The position numbers and the translations under genes are program-made. The notes beneath the pieces were generated by a model, which was not told the origin of the DNA, did no database searches, and saw nothing but the letters and a program-made list of their open reading frames with translations. Shown in pieces: positions 25,982 to 33,946 of a DNA stretch of 64,000 nucleotides. The stretch is from Streptomyces cathayae (GTDB taxonomy: Bacteria; Actinomycetota; Actinomycetes; Streptomycetales; Streptomycetaceae), in assembly GCF_029760955.1 (NCBI RefSeq), contig NZ_CP121683.1, forward strand, positions 85,550 to 149,549, read 5' to 3'. Numbering within the stretch: the first letter of the stretch is position 1; every line of letters begins with the position of its first letter.

Positions 25982-27256
25982 GGCGCTTCGCAGGTGGGGC
26001 AGCCGGGCCGCGGCGGGGTGGCGGGAAGCCAGCGAAGTTCGGCGGTGCGGCCGAGGTCGAAGGGCGCGGCCCAGCCAGGTTGGCGGCGCAGTCCGATCAG
26101 GGCGTGTTCTCCGGGGAGGCGCTGATCGGGGTGTCCGGCGTGTTCGAGGAGGGTGGCGGCGGCGGTCTTCGCCGCGAGGTGGGCGACGAGGTGGAGGTCC
26201 GGGCCGACGGCGGTCATCGGTCGGTGTCGGGTTCCGGTGCCGTATCCGGCGTCCAGGGCGGGTTCGGGGTCGAGGCTGCCGGCTTCGGTGAGGCTGTGGC
26301 GGCGGCAGGTCAGGCAGCCGTGCGGCGCCATGGGTGCAGCCGGATGATTTCGCCGAGGGCTCCGTACTGCAGAACGCAGGCAAGGATGGCGGTGCGGTCC
26401 GCGCGGCGGGCCAGGTGGCCGGTGACGCGGCGTGCGGCCACCCCGTCAGCCGTACACACGACGAGGTGGGTGTCCATGAGGAGGGCGCGGATCTGGTCGG
26501 CGTGCTCGATGACGTCCAGGGCGAGGGGGTGACGGCGGTGTCGGGGCGCAGCTGGGTGAGTTCCTCAGCCAGTGCGGTGACTTTGGTGCGGCCGATGTGC
26601 CTGCGGGAACTGGTGTGCCGGACGAGGTTGTGCCATTGGAGGCGGTCAGGATCGACGAGGGTGAGGTGCCCGATGCCGTAGCCGGCCAGCGCATGCGCGG
26701 TGGCCGAGCCGATACTCCCCGCCCCGACCAGCATGATGTGGGCATTCTGCAGTTCCTGTACGGGCCAGTGATGGTCGAGTTGCCGAATCCCGGTGGTTTC
26801 GGGCTCGGCCGACATCTCGAGGGGCTGGAAGCCCGCGCGGGTGACGTGCCAGGCGACGAGGTCGGGCAGACGGCTTTCGGGATAAGCGTCCTTCACGCCG
26901 GGGGCGTGGGTGAGGGCGACATAGCCGCCGTCGCCCGGCGTCTTGAAACCGTTGGGGACGGCGTCCTTGAACACGTCAAGTTTCATGGCCGTGTCACGCC
27001 GTACTCGCAGGAGGTGCCAGAGCGCGTGCAGTTCGTTCTTGGCCCGGTACCAGTAGCCGGTAGGGCGGGAGTCGCAGCTGGCGAGCAGGCGGGGGGCGGG
27101 CGGCGGCGGGTCGACCGAGATGATGGAGCCGCCGCCCTCGGAGATTCCGCCTACCACAGCGAGGTCGTCCGGCTGGCTGATACGCAACGACAGCCGGCCC
27201 CATGCGCCCGAGGCGCGGAGTACGGTCGCGGCGTCCTGTGGAATGAGGATCAGCAC
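25978..27256 (-). pseudogene. E1/ThiF-like adenylating enzyme, two frameshifts
   Basis: Begins at GTG 27256, overlapping the E2 stop by 7 bp. The first 160 residues are unlike the adenylation domain and unassigned. Then comes the ThiF/E1 nucleotide fold: IMLVGAGSIGSATAHALAGY (GxGxxG, Gly178-183), LTLVDPDRLQWHNLVRH (Asp202), RRHIGRTKV. A frameshift near 26525, in a C run, leads to LALDVIEHADQIRALLMDTH and VVCTADGV, and a second near 26328 to HGCLTCRRHSL and CPTCEAP, with CxxC pairs that could bind zinc. It stops at 25978. About 425 aa when joined. Its role would be to activate a C-terminal glycine by adenylation. Confidence 0.78.
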
Positions 27257-27807
27257 GCGGGACCGTCCTGCCCGCCGTCCCCGGGTGGCGGGGGCTGGGC
27301 CAGGAAGTGGTCGAGCCGGTGGTCGGTGACGATGCCGCTGCCGGTCATCTCCTCGATCGCCTGGTATTTCATCAGCGCGTACTCGATCCGCCAGCCGGCG
27401 GCCTTCAGTAGCAGGTCGACAACGGTCTCACGGCCCGTCCATACGTCGTCCTGCAGGAGGCACAGGCTGGCGTCTCCGTTGACGTGCCAGATGTGCTGGG
27501 TCCACTCGAACGGGGCGGGCAGCGGGTCCAGCGGGATGATGCGCGGGGCCACCATGGGGTAAGCCTGGCTGTATGCCAGGCGCAGTCGGAGGCCGCTCTC
27601 GCCTATCCAGTCGGTGAGGTGGGTGGGCTCGGGCCGACCGAACGGCCAGCGCGGCAGCGTGCCCTCCCAGCTTCCCGCTCCCTCGTCACTGAAGACGAGG
27701 TCCGGGAAGTGGGCAGGGATCTCCTCCCGGTCTCGTCGCAGTCGGCGTGGTTCGCACTCCCACCAGGCGATGGGAGTGCGGGCGCCACAGACAGGTGCGG
27801 TCGTCAT
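27250..27807 (-). CDS. E2-like conjugating protein
   Basis: 185 aa from ATG 27807; the ATG overlaps the CD-NTase stop (ATGA). An E2-like fold is suggested by RLRLAYSQAYPMVAPRIIPL (the P-x3-P strand) and WHVNGDASLCLLQDDVW, with Cys116 in the place of the E2 catalytic cysteine, followed by TVVDLLLKAAGWRIEYALMK. In known type II CBASS this domain is the N-terminal half of Cap2; here it is its own gene. It would accept the CD-NTase from the E1 and pass it to a target. Confidence 0.8.
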   Translation of the reverse strand: MTTAPVCGARTPIAWWECEPRRLRRDREEIPAHFPDLVFSDEGAGSWEGTLPRWPFGRPEPTHLTDWIGESGLRLRLAYSQAYPMVAPRIIPLDPLPAPFEWTQHIWHVNGDASLCLLQDDVWTGRETVVDLLLKAAGWRIEYALMKYQAIEEMTGSGIVTDHRLDHFLAQPPPPGDGGQDGPAC

Positions 27808-28778
27808 CCCTGGGGTGCGTCCTTGATGGGGCGGGGGCTGATGAGCGCGGGCGCGCCTATCAACGCGGTGCTCTTGGGGGCAGCGGCGGGAGCCGGGAAG
27901 TCCTCACCGAAGATCTCCTGCCACAACCGCAGCGCCTCGTCTGTGTCGCCTTCGGCCGCCGCCGTGCAGGCCTGGTCTGCCAGGTCCGCGGCTTCGGCGA
28001 ACGCAGCCGACAGACCTTCGCGATCCAGGTCGGGCTGGATCTCGCCGCACAGACCGGCCGGGTCCCACACGCCTTCGTTGACCCGGGTCGCGGCGGCGGT
28101 GAAGAACGTCTTCAACCCCTGGCAACGGTTGCCGGACGCGGGCAGGCACTGCAGGGCAAGGACCTCCATGACGAGGGACTTGATGCGCCCTTCGACCTGC
28201 ACGTCGAGTCGCCACTGCTTGAGCAGCCTGACCAGCGGCCGGAAGTACGACCAGTCCCGCTGGTGTTCGGCCACCATGTTGATCAGGTATTCGGGGTTGG
28301 CTGGCACCCATCGGGCGCTGAGCTGCTCGGGGATGAGCAGCGAGTTGTCAGGCTGGCGCAGCGCGGCCATGACGTCGACGGTGAAGGCCTCCGGGTCGTC
28401 GGGGTCGTCGAGGAAGCACTTGACGGCGTGGTTGCGCAGCAGGGTGTGCCGAACCACGGTGGCGTGAGTGCCTTTGCTCTGGCTCAGCAGCCGGTTGACC
28501 TGGGAGCGGATGTGCTCGAGGGCCTCCTCCGCGCTCGGCCCGCTGCTCCCCCACTCGGGGTGTTCGTCCGGGTCGTAGACGACGACGATGTCAACGTCGT
28601 GGATGGGCTTGAGCTGCGTGCTGCGGCTCAAGGAGCCCGATCCGAACGTCTCGAGGACGTCGGGCTCTTTCAGCAGCGCCTCCTTGAACAGGTCCCGGCG
28701 CCCGCGGGCCAGCCGCGTTTTCTTGATGTCCTCGTCGACGGACTTCTGCAGCGCGTCGAATGCCTCGTCGATCCCCAT
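27804..28778 (-). CDS. CBASS cGAS/DncV-like nucleotidyltransferase (CD-NTase)
   Basis: 324 aa from ATG 28778, preceded by GAGGAGG six bases away. The active site is complete: GSGSLSRST (Gly46 to Ser53), HDVDIVVVYD (Asp61, Asp63) and FTVDVMAAL (Asp135). The C-terminal half has the OAS-type helical region (YLINMVAEHQRDWSYFRPLV, RLLKQWRLDVQVEGRIKSLV). The last residue is glycine (KDAPQG), as required in type II CBASS, where the CD-NTase C-terminus is conjugated by Cap2. On phage infection it would make a cyclic oligonucleotide for Cap4. The frame is open to 29216, but that part lacks similarity. First gene of the operon. Confidence 0.9.
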   Translation of the reverse strand: MGIDEAFDALQKSVDEDIKKTRLARGRRDLFKEALLKEPDVLETFGSGSLSRSTQLKPIHDVDIVVVYDPDEHPEWGSSGPSAEEALEHIRSQVNRLLSQSKGTHATVVRHTLLRNHAVKCFLDDPDDPEAFTVDVMAALRQPDNSLLIPEQLSARWVPANPEYLINMVAEHQRDWSYFRPLVRLLKQWRLDVQVEGRIKSLVMEVLALQCLPASGNRCQGLKTFFTAAATRVNEGVWDPAGLCGEIQPDLDREGLSAAFAEAADLADQACTAAAEGDTDEALRLWQEIFGEDFPAPAAAPKSTALIGAPALISPRPIKDAPQG

Positions 28779-29030
28779 GCGGTGTGCCTCCTCGGGCTCG
28801 CCGTTCAGCCCGGGCACGCCCCGGCCGCGGCTCCTGCGAGGCGCGGCCGAAAACGGACGTTCGATGGCTGCTCGTTCCCACGGTACGGGCACCCGCTGAC
28901 AACGCCCCTGGGACCAGGTCGCGTTGATCTTCATGGCGTGGGGTGTCCCGTACCGTGCCGCCGATCCGGCTGCCGAGGGGCAACGCATCGAGCAATCAGG
29001 AGGCTGCCCCGTCAGGCATGGAACGCTCGC

Positions 29031-29078
29031 CCCGCGAAGCGGGATCGCACGAGGGTGCGCTCCCGTAAGAGCGCACCC
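29031..29078. repeat. Two adjacent hairpins in the CBASS intergenic region
   Basis: CCCGC-GAA-GCGGG (29031-29043) and a perfect 10-bp stem GGGTGCGCTC / GAGCGCACCC with a 6-nt loop (29053-29078). They sit in the 460-bp gap between the divergent CD-NTase and 29241 genes. They could be a small structured RNA, a terminator of an unseen transcript, or regulatory sites. I see no coding sequence in the rest of 28779-29240. Confidence 0.45.
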
Positions 29079-29240
29079 CGGCCGACGAGCTGGGGGGACA
29101 TGGGATGTTTCGGGCAGTTGAGGCGGCCTCGTCGTCATCAACCTCCCGCACGGCATGCGTTCAGCCACGGCACGTCGCAACGGGGCGAAGGTTGCCTGAT
29201 GCGGCGCTAAGATCATCGAGCTGAGTGTTGAGGGGGCAGC

Positions 29241-30173
29241 ATGGCCGTCGCCATAGTCGACGCCGTCAGGCTCGCGAAGGCGAACCGACGGAGGTACGAG
29301 CGTCTACTTGAGTGCCACGAGGAGCTCAACCAGCGGGCAGCCGCGGAGAACGCCGCCCAGCACAAGGCACGGCAGACGCTCTACGACGAGGCCCTCGTCC
29401 CCTTCTATGACGTTTTTCGGCGGCTCAAGCACGCCGATCTGGTCGATCTGGCCGCGATCGAGATGCCAACCGTCGGCGGCGACGTGGACATTGTGCTCCG
29501 GCGATTGCGCGAACGCGCTGTGACGGCCGCTGTCGGCGCGCTGGCCGGCGGCGCGCTCGCAGGTTACGGCGCCTGGGCAGGCACCTACCTCGCGGTGGGC
29601 GCCTTCGCCTCCGCCTCGACCGGCACGGCGATATCGGGGTTGTCCGGGGCGGCCGCCACCAGTGCCACGCTCGCATGGCTGGGAGGCGGGTCTCTTGCCG
29701 CAGGCGGTGGCGGGGTGGCGGCCGGGACAACGGTGCTGTCCGTGATCGTCGCGGCTCCAGCCGTTCTCTCGCTGGCTGCCATCGTGGAGTGGCAGGGCCG
29801 CGCAGCCAGACGCGGCCAGCGGGAGATGGCGCAGGACCTGGAGCGGGCCGAGACGGAGATGAGCGCGGCGGAGGATGCGGCGTCCGCACTGTACGCGCGC
29901 AGCAAGGACATACGTCGCGTCCTGCGGGACCTTCGGTTCATCCTGGTAAGACGGCTGCCGTCATTCACCGCGCTGACCGAAGCGTGCGACGACTTCACCC
30001 GGTACGACTCCCGTCAGCGCGCCGAGGTAGCCACGATGGTGGATCTCGCCGGCCTCGCCGTCATGGTCATGAGTTGCCCGATCACGGACGCGGATGGACA
30101 GTTGACCGAGGAATCGGGGCTGGTCGTCGCCGACGCCGAGGCCCGGCTGCGGGTGTTGGACACCGAGGCGTGA
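29241..30173 (+). CDS. Glycine-zipper membrane protein in the CBASS locus
   Basis: 310 aa from ATG 29241, with GAGGGGGC upstream. Three parts: an N-terminal charged coiled coil (residues 10-65); a Gly/Ala-rich hydrophobic block at about 93-182 containing many G-x3-G spacings (GALAGGALAGYGAWAG, GLSGAAAT, WLGGGSLAAGGGGVAAG), long enough for three or four membrane helices; and a second coiled coil with a helical tail. I do not recognise the family. It lies between the CD-NTase operon and cap4 but on the other strand; its 3' end is 11 bp from the cap4 3' end. A pore-forming effector or regulator is possible. Confidence 0.7.
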   Translation: MAVAIVDAVRLAKANRRRYERLLECHEELNQRAAAENAAQHKARQTLYDEALVPFYDVFRRLKHADLVDLAAIEMPTVGGDVDIVLRRLRERAVTAAVGALAGGALAGYGAWAGTYLAVGAFASASTGTAISGLSGAAATSATLAWLGGGSLAAGGGGVAAGTTVLSVIVAAPAVLSLAAIVEWQGRAARRGQREMAQDLERAETEMSAAEDAASALYARSKDIRRVLRDLRFILVRRLPSFTALTEACDDFTRYDSRQRAEVATMVDLAGLAVMVMSCPITDADGQLTEESGLVVADAEARLRVLDTEA

Positions 30174-30184
30174 GCGGGCAGGGT

Positions 30185-31654
30185 TTACGCGTCGACGACG
30201 AACGCCTTCTCATACACCTGCTGTCCGTTGACGTCCTCATACACAGTGGTGGGTCGCAAGCGGTTCCACCGATTGCCCAGCAGCAGAGCCAGGCCCATCG
30301 GGCCGGCCTGGAACAGGTGGATCGCTGGATGTGTGCGGCAGGCACGACGCAGCAGGCCCCGGATTCCGACGGCCAGTGCGCTGGCCGTGGCCGCATCCGG
30401 GATCGCGTTGTCCTTCGCGCCGCCGGGTGGGCGCAGCACCAGCAGACGGGAGACGGGTATCTGCTGCTCCCGCAGAAAGTCCAGCACGTCCTCGGTGGGG
30501 TCGACAGCGACGCCTATGGCCACGGCGAGGTCCGGTCCGAGACCGAGAGCGTGCTCATCAACATCCGGGGCCAGCACAGCGTCGTACTCGGCAGCGGACG
30601 ACCAGACCTGTCCGCGCTGGGCCACGGCCAAATCGACTCCGGTCACCATGCGGAAAGCCGCGCCGACCACAAACGCGGGTGCGAGACGCAGGCTGCCGGT
30701 GACGGCGATGGAGGTCGTGCCCGGCGGCATCCGAAACGGTGCCGCTTCGATGTCCGCCTGCAACTGCGCCCAGGTCGCCGGGGCAAGCGGACGCCGCTTC
30801 ACGTAGGGCGAGGCGCCCTCGAAGTGGTCCGCCCAGTCCACCGCGTAGTCGGCGTCCTCCGCCATCGGGTCCGGTTTCAGCGTGGCGACGGAAAGCACCG
30901 CCCGTGACGAGCCGGCCTCCAGACGCAGAGACTGGATCGCCTCCCTGACATCCGCCAGAGACAGCCTGCGCTGCCCATCGGCGACTTGGCGCGCCACCCA
31001 GTCCGCTCCGGCGTGCATAGCCCCCTCGTCGAACCGTAGCCCCGCAGCAAACATCAGCATCTGCAGGTGCTCATGCAGGTGCAGCACGTCCCGTGCCAGG
31101 TCGAAGCGCAGCACCTTCAGAAGATCCAGCAGCCTGTCCTCGCTCAACCCGATGCCGGCGGCCCAACGACTGCGCGCTTGCCCCTTCTTCGAACGCGGTC
31201 CCTGCTGCGCCGCCTTCGGCACGAGCAACTGGGTGCGGGAATCCCGCAGCGAGATCAGCGGATCCCCGGCGTCCGGGGACCGGTTACTCAACAACGCAAG
31301 ATCAACCGGCAAGCCGTCCCCGGCGAGTTGCTGCCAAGCCTGTGCCACCTTGCGCAGGATCGACGGACCGCCCTGGTCGCTCGGCTTGAGCAAGTACTCC
31401 TCGTTGACAGGTGAGGAACTGTCCGCGGCGTATTTGACCTGCATATAGGTATGCGGTGGCTCCGTACGGTACAGGACAACGTCATCCACGTTCCCCACAC
31501 CATCCATCTCGACGCCCACCGCCACCACCGGGTTCGGCACGCGCATCGCCGCGTCCCGTACCGCTGTGACGCAGCCCTGCCACGCGACCAGCCACTGGTA
31601 CCGGTCACCGGCGATACGAACACCCGTCGAACTCGGGGCAGGCAAGTCAGACAC
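30185..31654 (-). CDS. cap4: Cap4-like CBASS effector: endonuclease with SAVED domain
   Basis: 489 aa from GTG 31654, with GGGAGG upstream; an in-frame ATG at 31684 would add 10 residues. The N-terminal PD-(D/E)xK nuclease of the Cap4 type is visible: GDRYQWLVAWQGC, VGVEMDGVGNVDDVVL (Glu49, Asp57) and YMQVKYA (Gln72, Lys74). The C-terminal third has the SAVED fold: GSLRLAPAFVVGAAFRMVTG, PDLAVAIGVAVDP and IHLFQAGPMGLALLLGNRWN. SAVED binds the cyclic oligonucleotide and triggers DNA cutting. No frameshift. The gene is separated from the CD-NTase by the opposite-strand gene at 29241. Confidence 0.87.
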   Translation of the reverse strand: MSDLPAPSSTGVRIAGDRYQWLVAWQGCVTAVRDAAMRVPNPVVAVGVEMDGVGNVDDVVLYRTEPPHTYMQVKYAADSSSPVNEEYLLKPSDQGGPSILRKVAQAWQQLAGDGLPVDLALLSNRSPDAGDPLISLRDSRTQLLVPKAAQQGPRSKKGQARSRWAAGIGLSEDRLLDLLKVLRFDLARDVLHLHEHLQMLMFAAGLRFDEGAMHAGADWVARQVADGQRRLSLADVREAIQSLRLEAGSSRAVLSVATLKPDPMAEDADYAVDWADHFEGASPYVKRRPLAPATWAQLQADIEAAPFRMPPGTTSIAVTGSLRLAPAFVVGAAFRMVTGVDLAVAQRGQVWSSAAEYDAVLAPDVDEHALGLGPDLAVAIGVAVDPTEDVLDFLREQQIPVSRLLVLRPPGGAKDNAIPDAATASALAVGIRGLLRRACRTHPAIHLFQAGPMGLALLLGNRWNRLRPTTVYEDVNGQQVYEKAFVVDA

Positions 31655-32065
31655 GGAACGCAACCTCCCACTCGAGGCCGCCATACCGCAGCCACCGGGC
31701 AAATCATCGCCCTCGCCCCTTCGCCGTGCCCACCCCCCGGCGCCGAGAGACCATAGCGCTGAACATGGCGTTCACAAGCCCGCCCGGGACCTGGCGAGCT
31801 TGAAAAGATCGACGGGAGATCGCAGCAGGCATCCGCACTCCCTCAGGTCCCTGCTCTATACGCGTCCAAGGTCACTTGATGTGAGTCCAGGGCAAGTTGC
31901 GGCGAGCCAGTTCAGAGGCCTACGGATCAGAGAACCTGCAGGTAAGCAGCTCTCAGATGTTGTCCGAACGCAGTTGAGGTGCTCCAGGTCAGAAAGGCCA
32001 GCCGAACACCAAGATCACATCATCTCTAGCTGGTCGCGACACCACGCGGCCACGCTGAGGAGCTC

Positions 32066-32197
32066 GCGGTCGACGGCGAGACCGAGCCGGTGATCGTCAA
32101 GCTGGGCGTATGGATCTCCAACACCAAAACCAGGCGGGACAAGCTCAGCGCGGAGCAGCTGGCCGCGCTGCGGAAGTTGGGCGTGGAATGGGCGTAG
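32066..32197 (+). pseudogene. Helicase-associated domain, C-terminal remnant
   Basis: The frame ending at TAG 32195-32197 encodes ETEPVIVKLGVWISNTKTRR and LSAEQLAALRKLGVEWA, the last HA repeat of a Streptomyces helicase-associated protein. Nothing upstream continues it: 31655-32065 contains no gene I recognise and appears less GC-rich than its surroundings. It is a leftover 3' end, possibly of an older resident gene cut by insertion of the element to its left. The stretch 32198-32398 is also without recognisable coding sequence. Confidence 0.55.
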
Positions 32198-32398
32198 CGA
32201 CCTTTGACAGGATCTGTCGCCAGCTACTGCCACTCATACGTCGCCCATCGTTGAGGCTCTCACACGGTACGTTGCCCTTGCCGAAAACCTCATCCGCCGA
32301 GGTAGGAGCCGGTGTGCGGGATGCGCGGGTTCTCGAGCACGGACGCTGGAATCGGTGCTCTCGCGGGACTGGCGATCACCCCGGCATGATGGCTGCTC

Positions 32399-33496
32399 GT
32401 GCTGCTACGACTGGCTTACCTGACCGTGACGAACGCGTTCGCCGTGCTGCGCCTGCTGCCCATGAGCGACCGGGACATGGAAACGGAGATCCTCGCCCTC
32501 CGGCATCAGATCACGGTGCTGGAGCGCCAACTCGGTGGCGAAAAGGTTCGGTTCTCCCCGAACGATCGCGCGTTCCTGGCGGCGTTGCTGCACCGCCTGC
32601 CCTCGCAGGTGCTGCGCAGGATACGGCTGGTGGTGCGTCCGGACACCGTGCTGCGCTGGCACCGCGATCTGGTCGCACGCCGCCACGCTGCGCGCTCCCG
32701 GCCCAAGCGCCCGGGAAGGCCGCGGACCGTGCGCTCCATCCGGCTGCTGGTGCTGCGGCTCGCCCGCGAGAACTCCAACTGGGGATACCGCCGCATCCAT
32801 GGCGAACTCCTCGTTCTGGGCGTTACGGTGGCCGCCTCCACCGTCTGGGAAATCTTGAAGGAGGCCGGCATCGACCCGGCGCCCGAGCGGGCCTCGAGCA
32901 CCTGGGCGGGCTTCCTGCGTTCCCAGGCCGACGCGCTCCTGGCGTGCGACTTCTTCGAGACCGTCACCTTGTCCGGGGCCCGCTTGTACGTGTTCGCCGC
33001 GATCGAGCACGCGAACCGCCGGATCCGGGTCCTCGGCGCCACCGCGCACCCCACCGCATCCTGGGTGACGCACGTCGCGAAGAACCTCGTCATGGACCTC
33101 GAAGACGCCGGCTGCCGGGCCAGGTTCCTGATCCGGGACCGGGACGGGAAGTTCCCGCGGTTGTTCGACGAGGTACTCAAGGACGCGGGTATCGAGGTGG
33201 TGCTCAGCGGAGTACGGATGCCGCGCATGAACTCAATCATGGAGCGGTGGGTGCAGACCTGTCGGCGCGAGCTGCTGGACCGCACCCTGATCTGGAACCA
33301 GCGACACCTGCTCCACGCGCTACGCGAGTTCGAAAACTTCTACAACTCCCACCGGCCCCATCAAGGCATCGCCAACGCCCGCCCGCTACGCCCCTTGCCG
33401 ATGCCGATCAGCGATCCGAAGCAGATCACCCGCCTCGACATACGACGACGCCAACGACTCGGCGGCATCCTCCACGAGTACCGACATGCCGCATGA
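32399..33496 (+). CDS. Integrase-core transposase (actinobacterial IS, integrase type)
   Basis: 365 aa from GTG 32399. The N-terminal region has ILALRHQITVLERQLGGEKV and LHRLPSQVLRRIRLVVRPDT, VLRWHRDLVARRH, and the rve integrase core has NWGYRRIHGELLVLGVTVA, LLACDFFETVTLSGARLYVF (Asp), RFLIRDRDGKFPRLFDEVLK (Asp) and RMPRMNSIMERWVQTCRREL (Glu), then the NFYNSHRPHQGIANARP tail. It looks complete and unbroken. The fragment at 2272 belongs to the same family, as may a short piece near 63305-63420. I did not find terminal repeats. Confidence 0.85.
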   Translation: MLLRLAYLTVTNAFAVLRLLPMSDRDMETEILALRHQITVLERQLGGEKVRFSPNDRAFLAALLHRLPSQVLRRIRLVVRPDTVLRWHRDLVARRHAARSRPKRPGRPRTVRSIRLLVLRLARENSNWGYRRIHGELLVLGVTVAASTVWEILKEAGIDPAPERASSTWAGFLRSQADALLACDFFETVTLSGARLYVFAAIEHANRRIRVLGATAHPTASWVTHVAKNLVMDLEDAGCRARFLIRDRDGKFPRLFDEVLKDAGIEVVLSGVRMPRMNSIMERWVQTCRRELLDRTLIWNQRHLLHALREFENFYNSHRPHQGIANARPLRPLPMPISDPKQITRLDIRRRQRLGGILHEYRHAA

Positions 33497-33702
33497 CCTG
33501 CGCGGATGAGCTTTTCGGCAGGCGCAGTGCTCCCGCAGCCAATCGGCCGGGAGCCGCTGACTGAAGCCCAACCGCGCCGCTTCCTGCTTCAGCAGGAGGA
33601 ACTGGTCGGTGTCCACGGCTCGGATCGTCCGCGGCAGCACTGCAGTCATGCCGCGATCATGCCACCAGACGACGCCGGTGGGGCCAGCTCGCACCGACAG
33701 CC

Positions 33703-33790
33703 GGGGCCACTTGAAACCGTCACACCGCCCCAATCGATCTCTGGGTGGGGCCACTTCAGACCGTCCGAGTGGGGCCGACTCAAACCGTCA
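33703..33790 (+). repeat. Three direct repeats, probable IS21-like element end
   Basis: GGGGCCACTTGAAACCGTCA (33703), GGGGCCACTTCAGACCGTCC (33747) and GGGGCCGACTCAAACCGTCA (33771) are near-identical 20-mers at spacings of 44 and 24 bp. Repeated transposase-binding sites of this kind are typical of IS21-type ends. No IS21 transposase genes are nearby, so only an end remains. Around it are scraps: a short minus-strand frame at 33497-33652 and a plus-strand transposase-like stretch (EGFTAEVMCRFLDRLAGHFD) at 33800-33860. Confidence 0.55.
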
Positions 33791-33946
33791 CGGCCACCGA
33801 GGGCTTCACCGCCGAGGTGATGTGCCGCTTCCTGGACCGGCTCGCAGGCCACTTCGACTCCAATGGGCAACTACCACCGTTCGGCCTGTGTCAATCGTGT
33901 TGATCACCATGCTGTGGCGCCTGTGCATCTGGGCTACGTTTCCGGA

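Noticed and set aside
25536..28778. Reading the operon as a Bil (ubiquitin-like BilABCD) system
   Set aside because: There is no ubiquitin-like protein gene, while a CD-NTase with complete active site and terminal glycine occupies the first position and a SAVED effector is adjacent; CBASS fits better, though the split E2/E1 is Bil-like.
28779..29216. N-terminal extension of the CD-NTase frame
   Set aside because: ATG 28778 has an ideal GAGGAGG and gives the standard CD-NTase length; the extension has no similarity and contains the twin hairpins.
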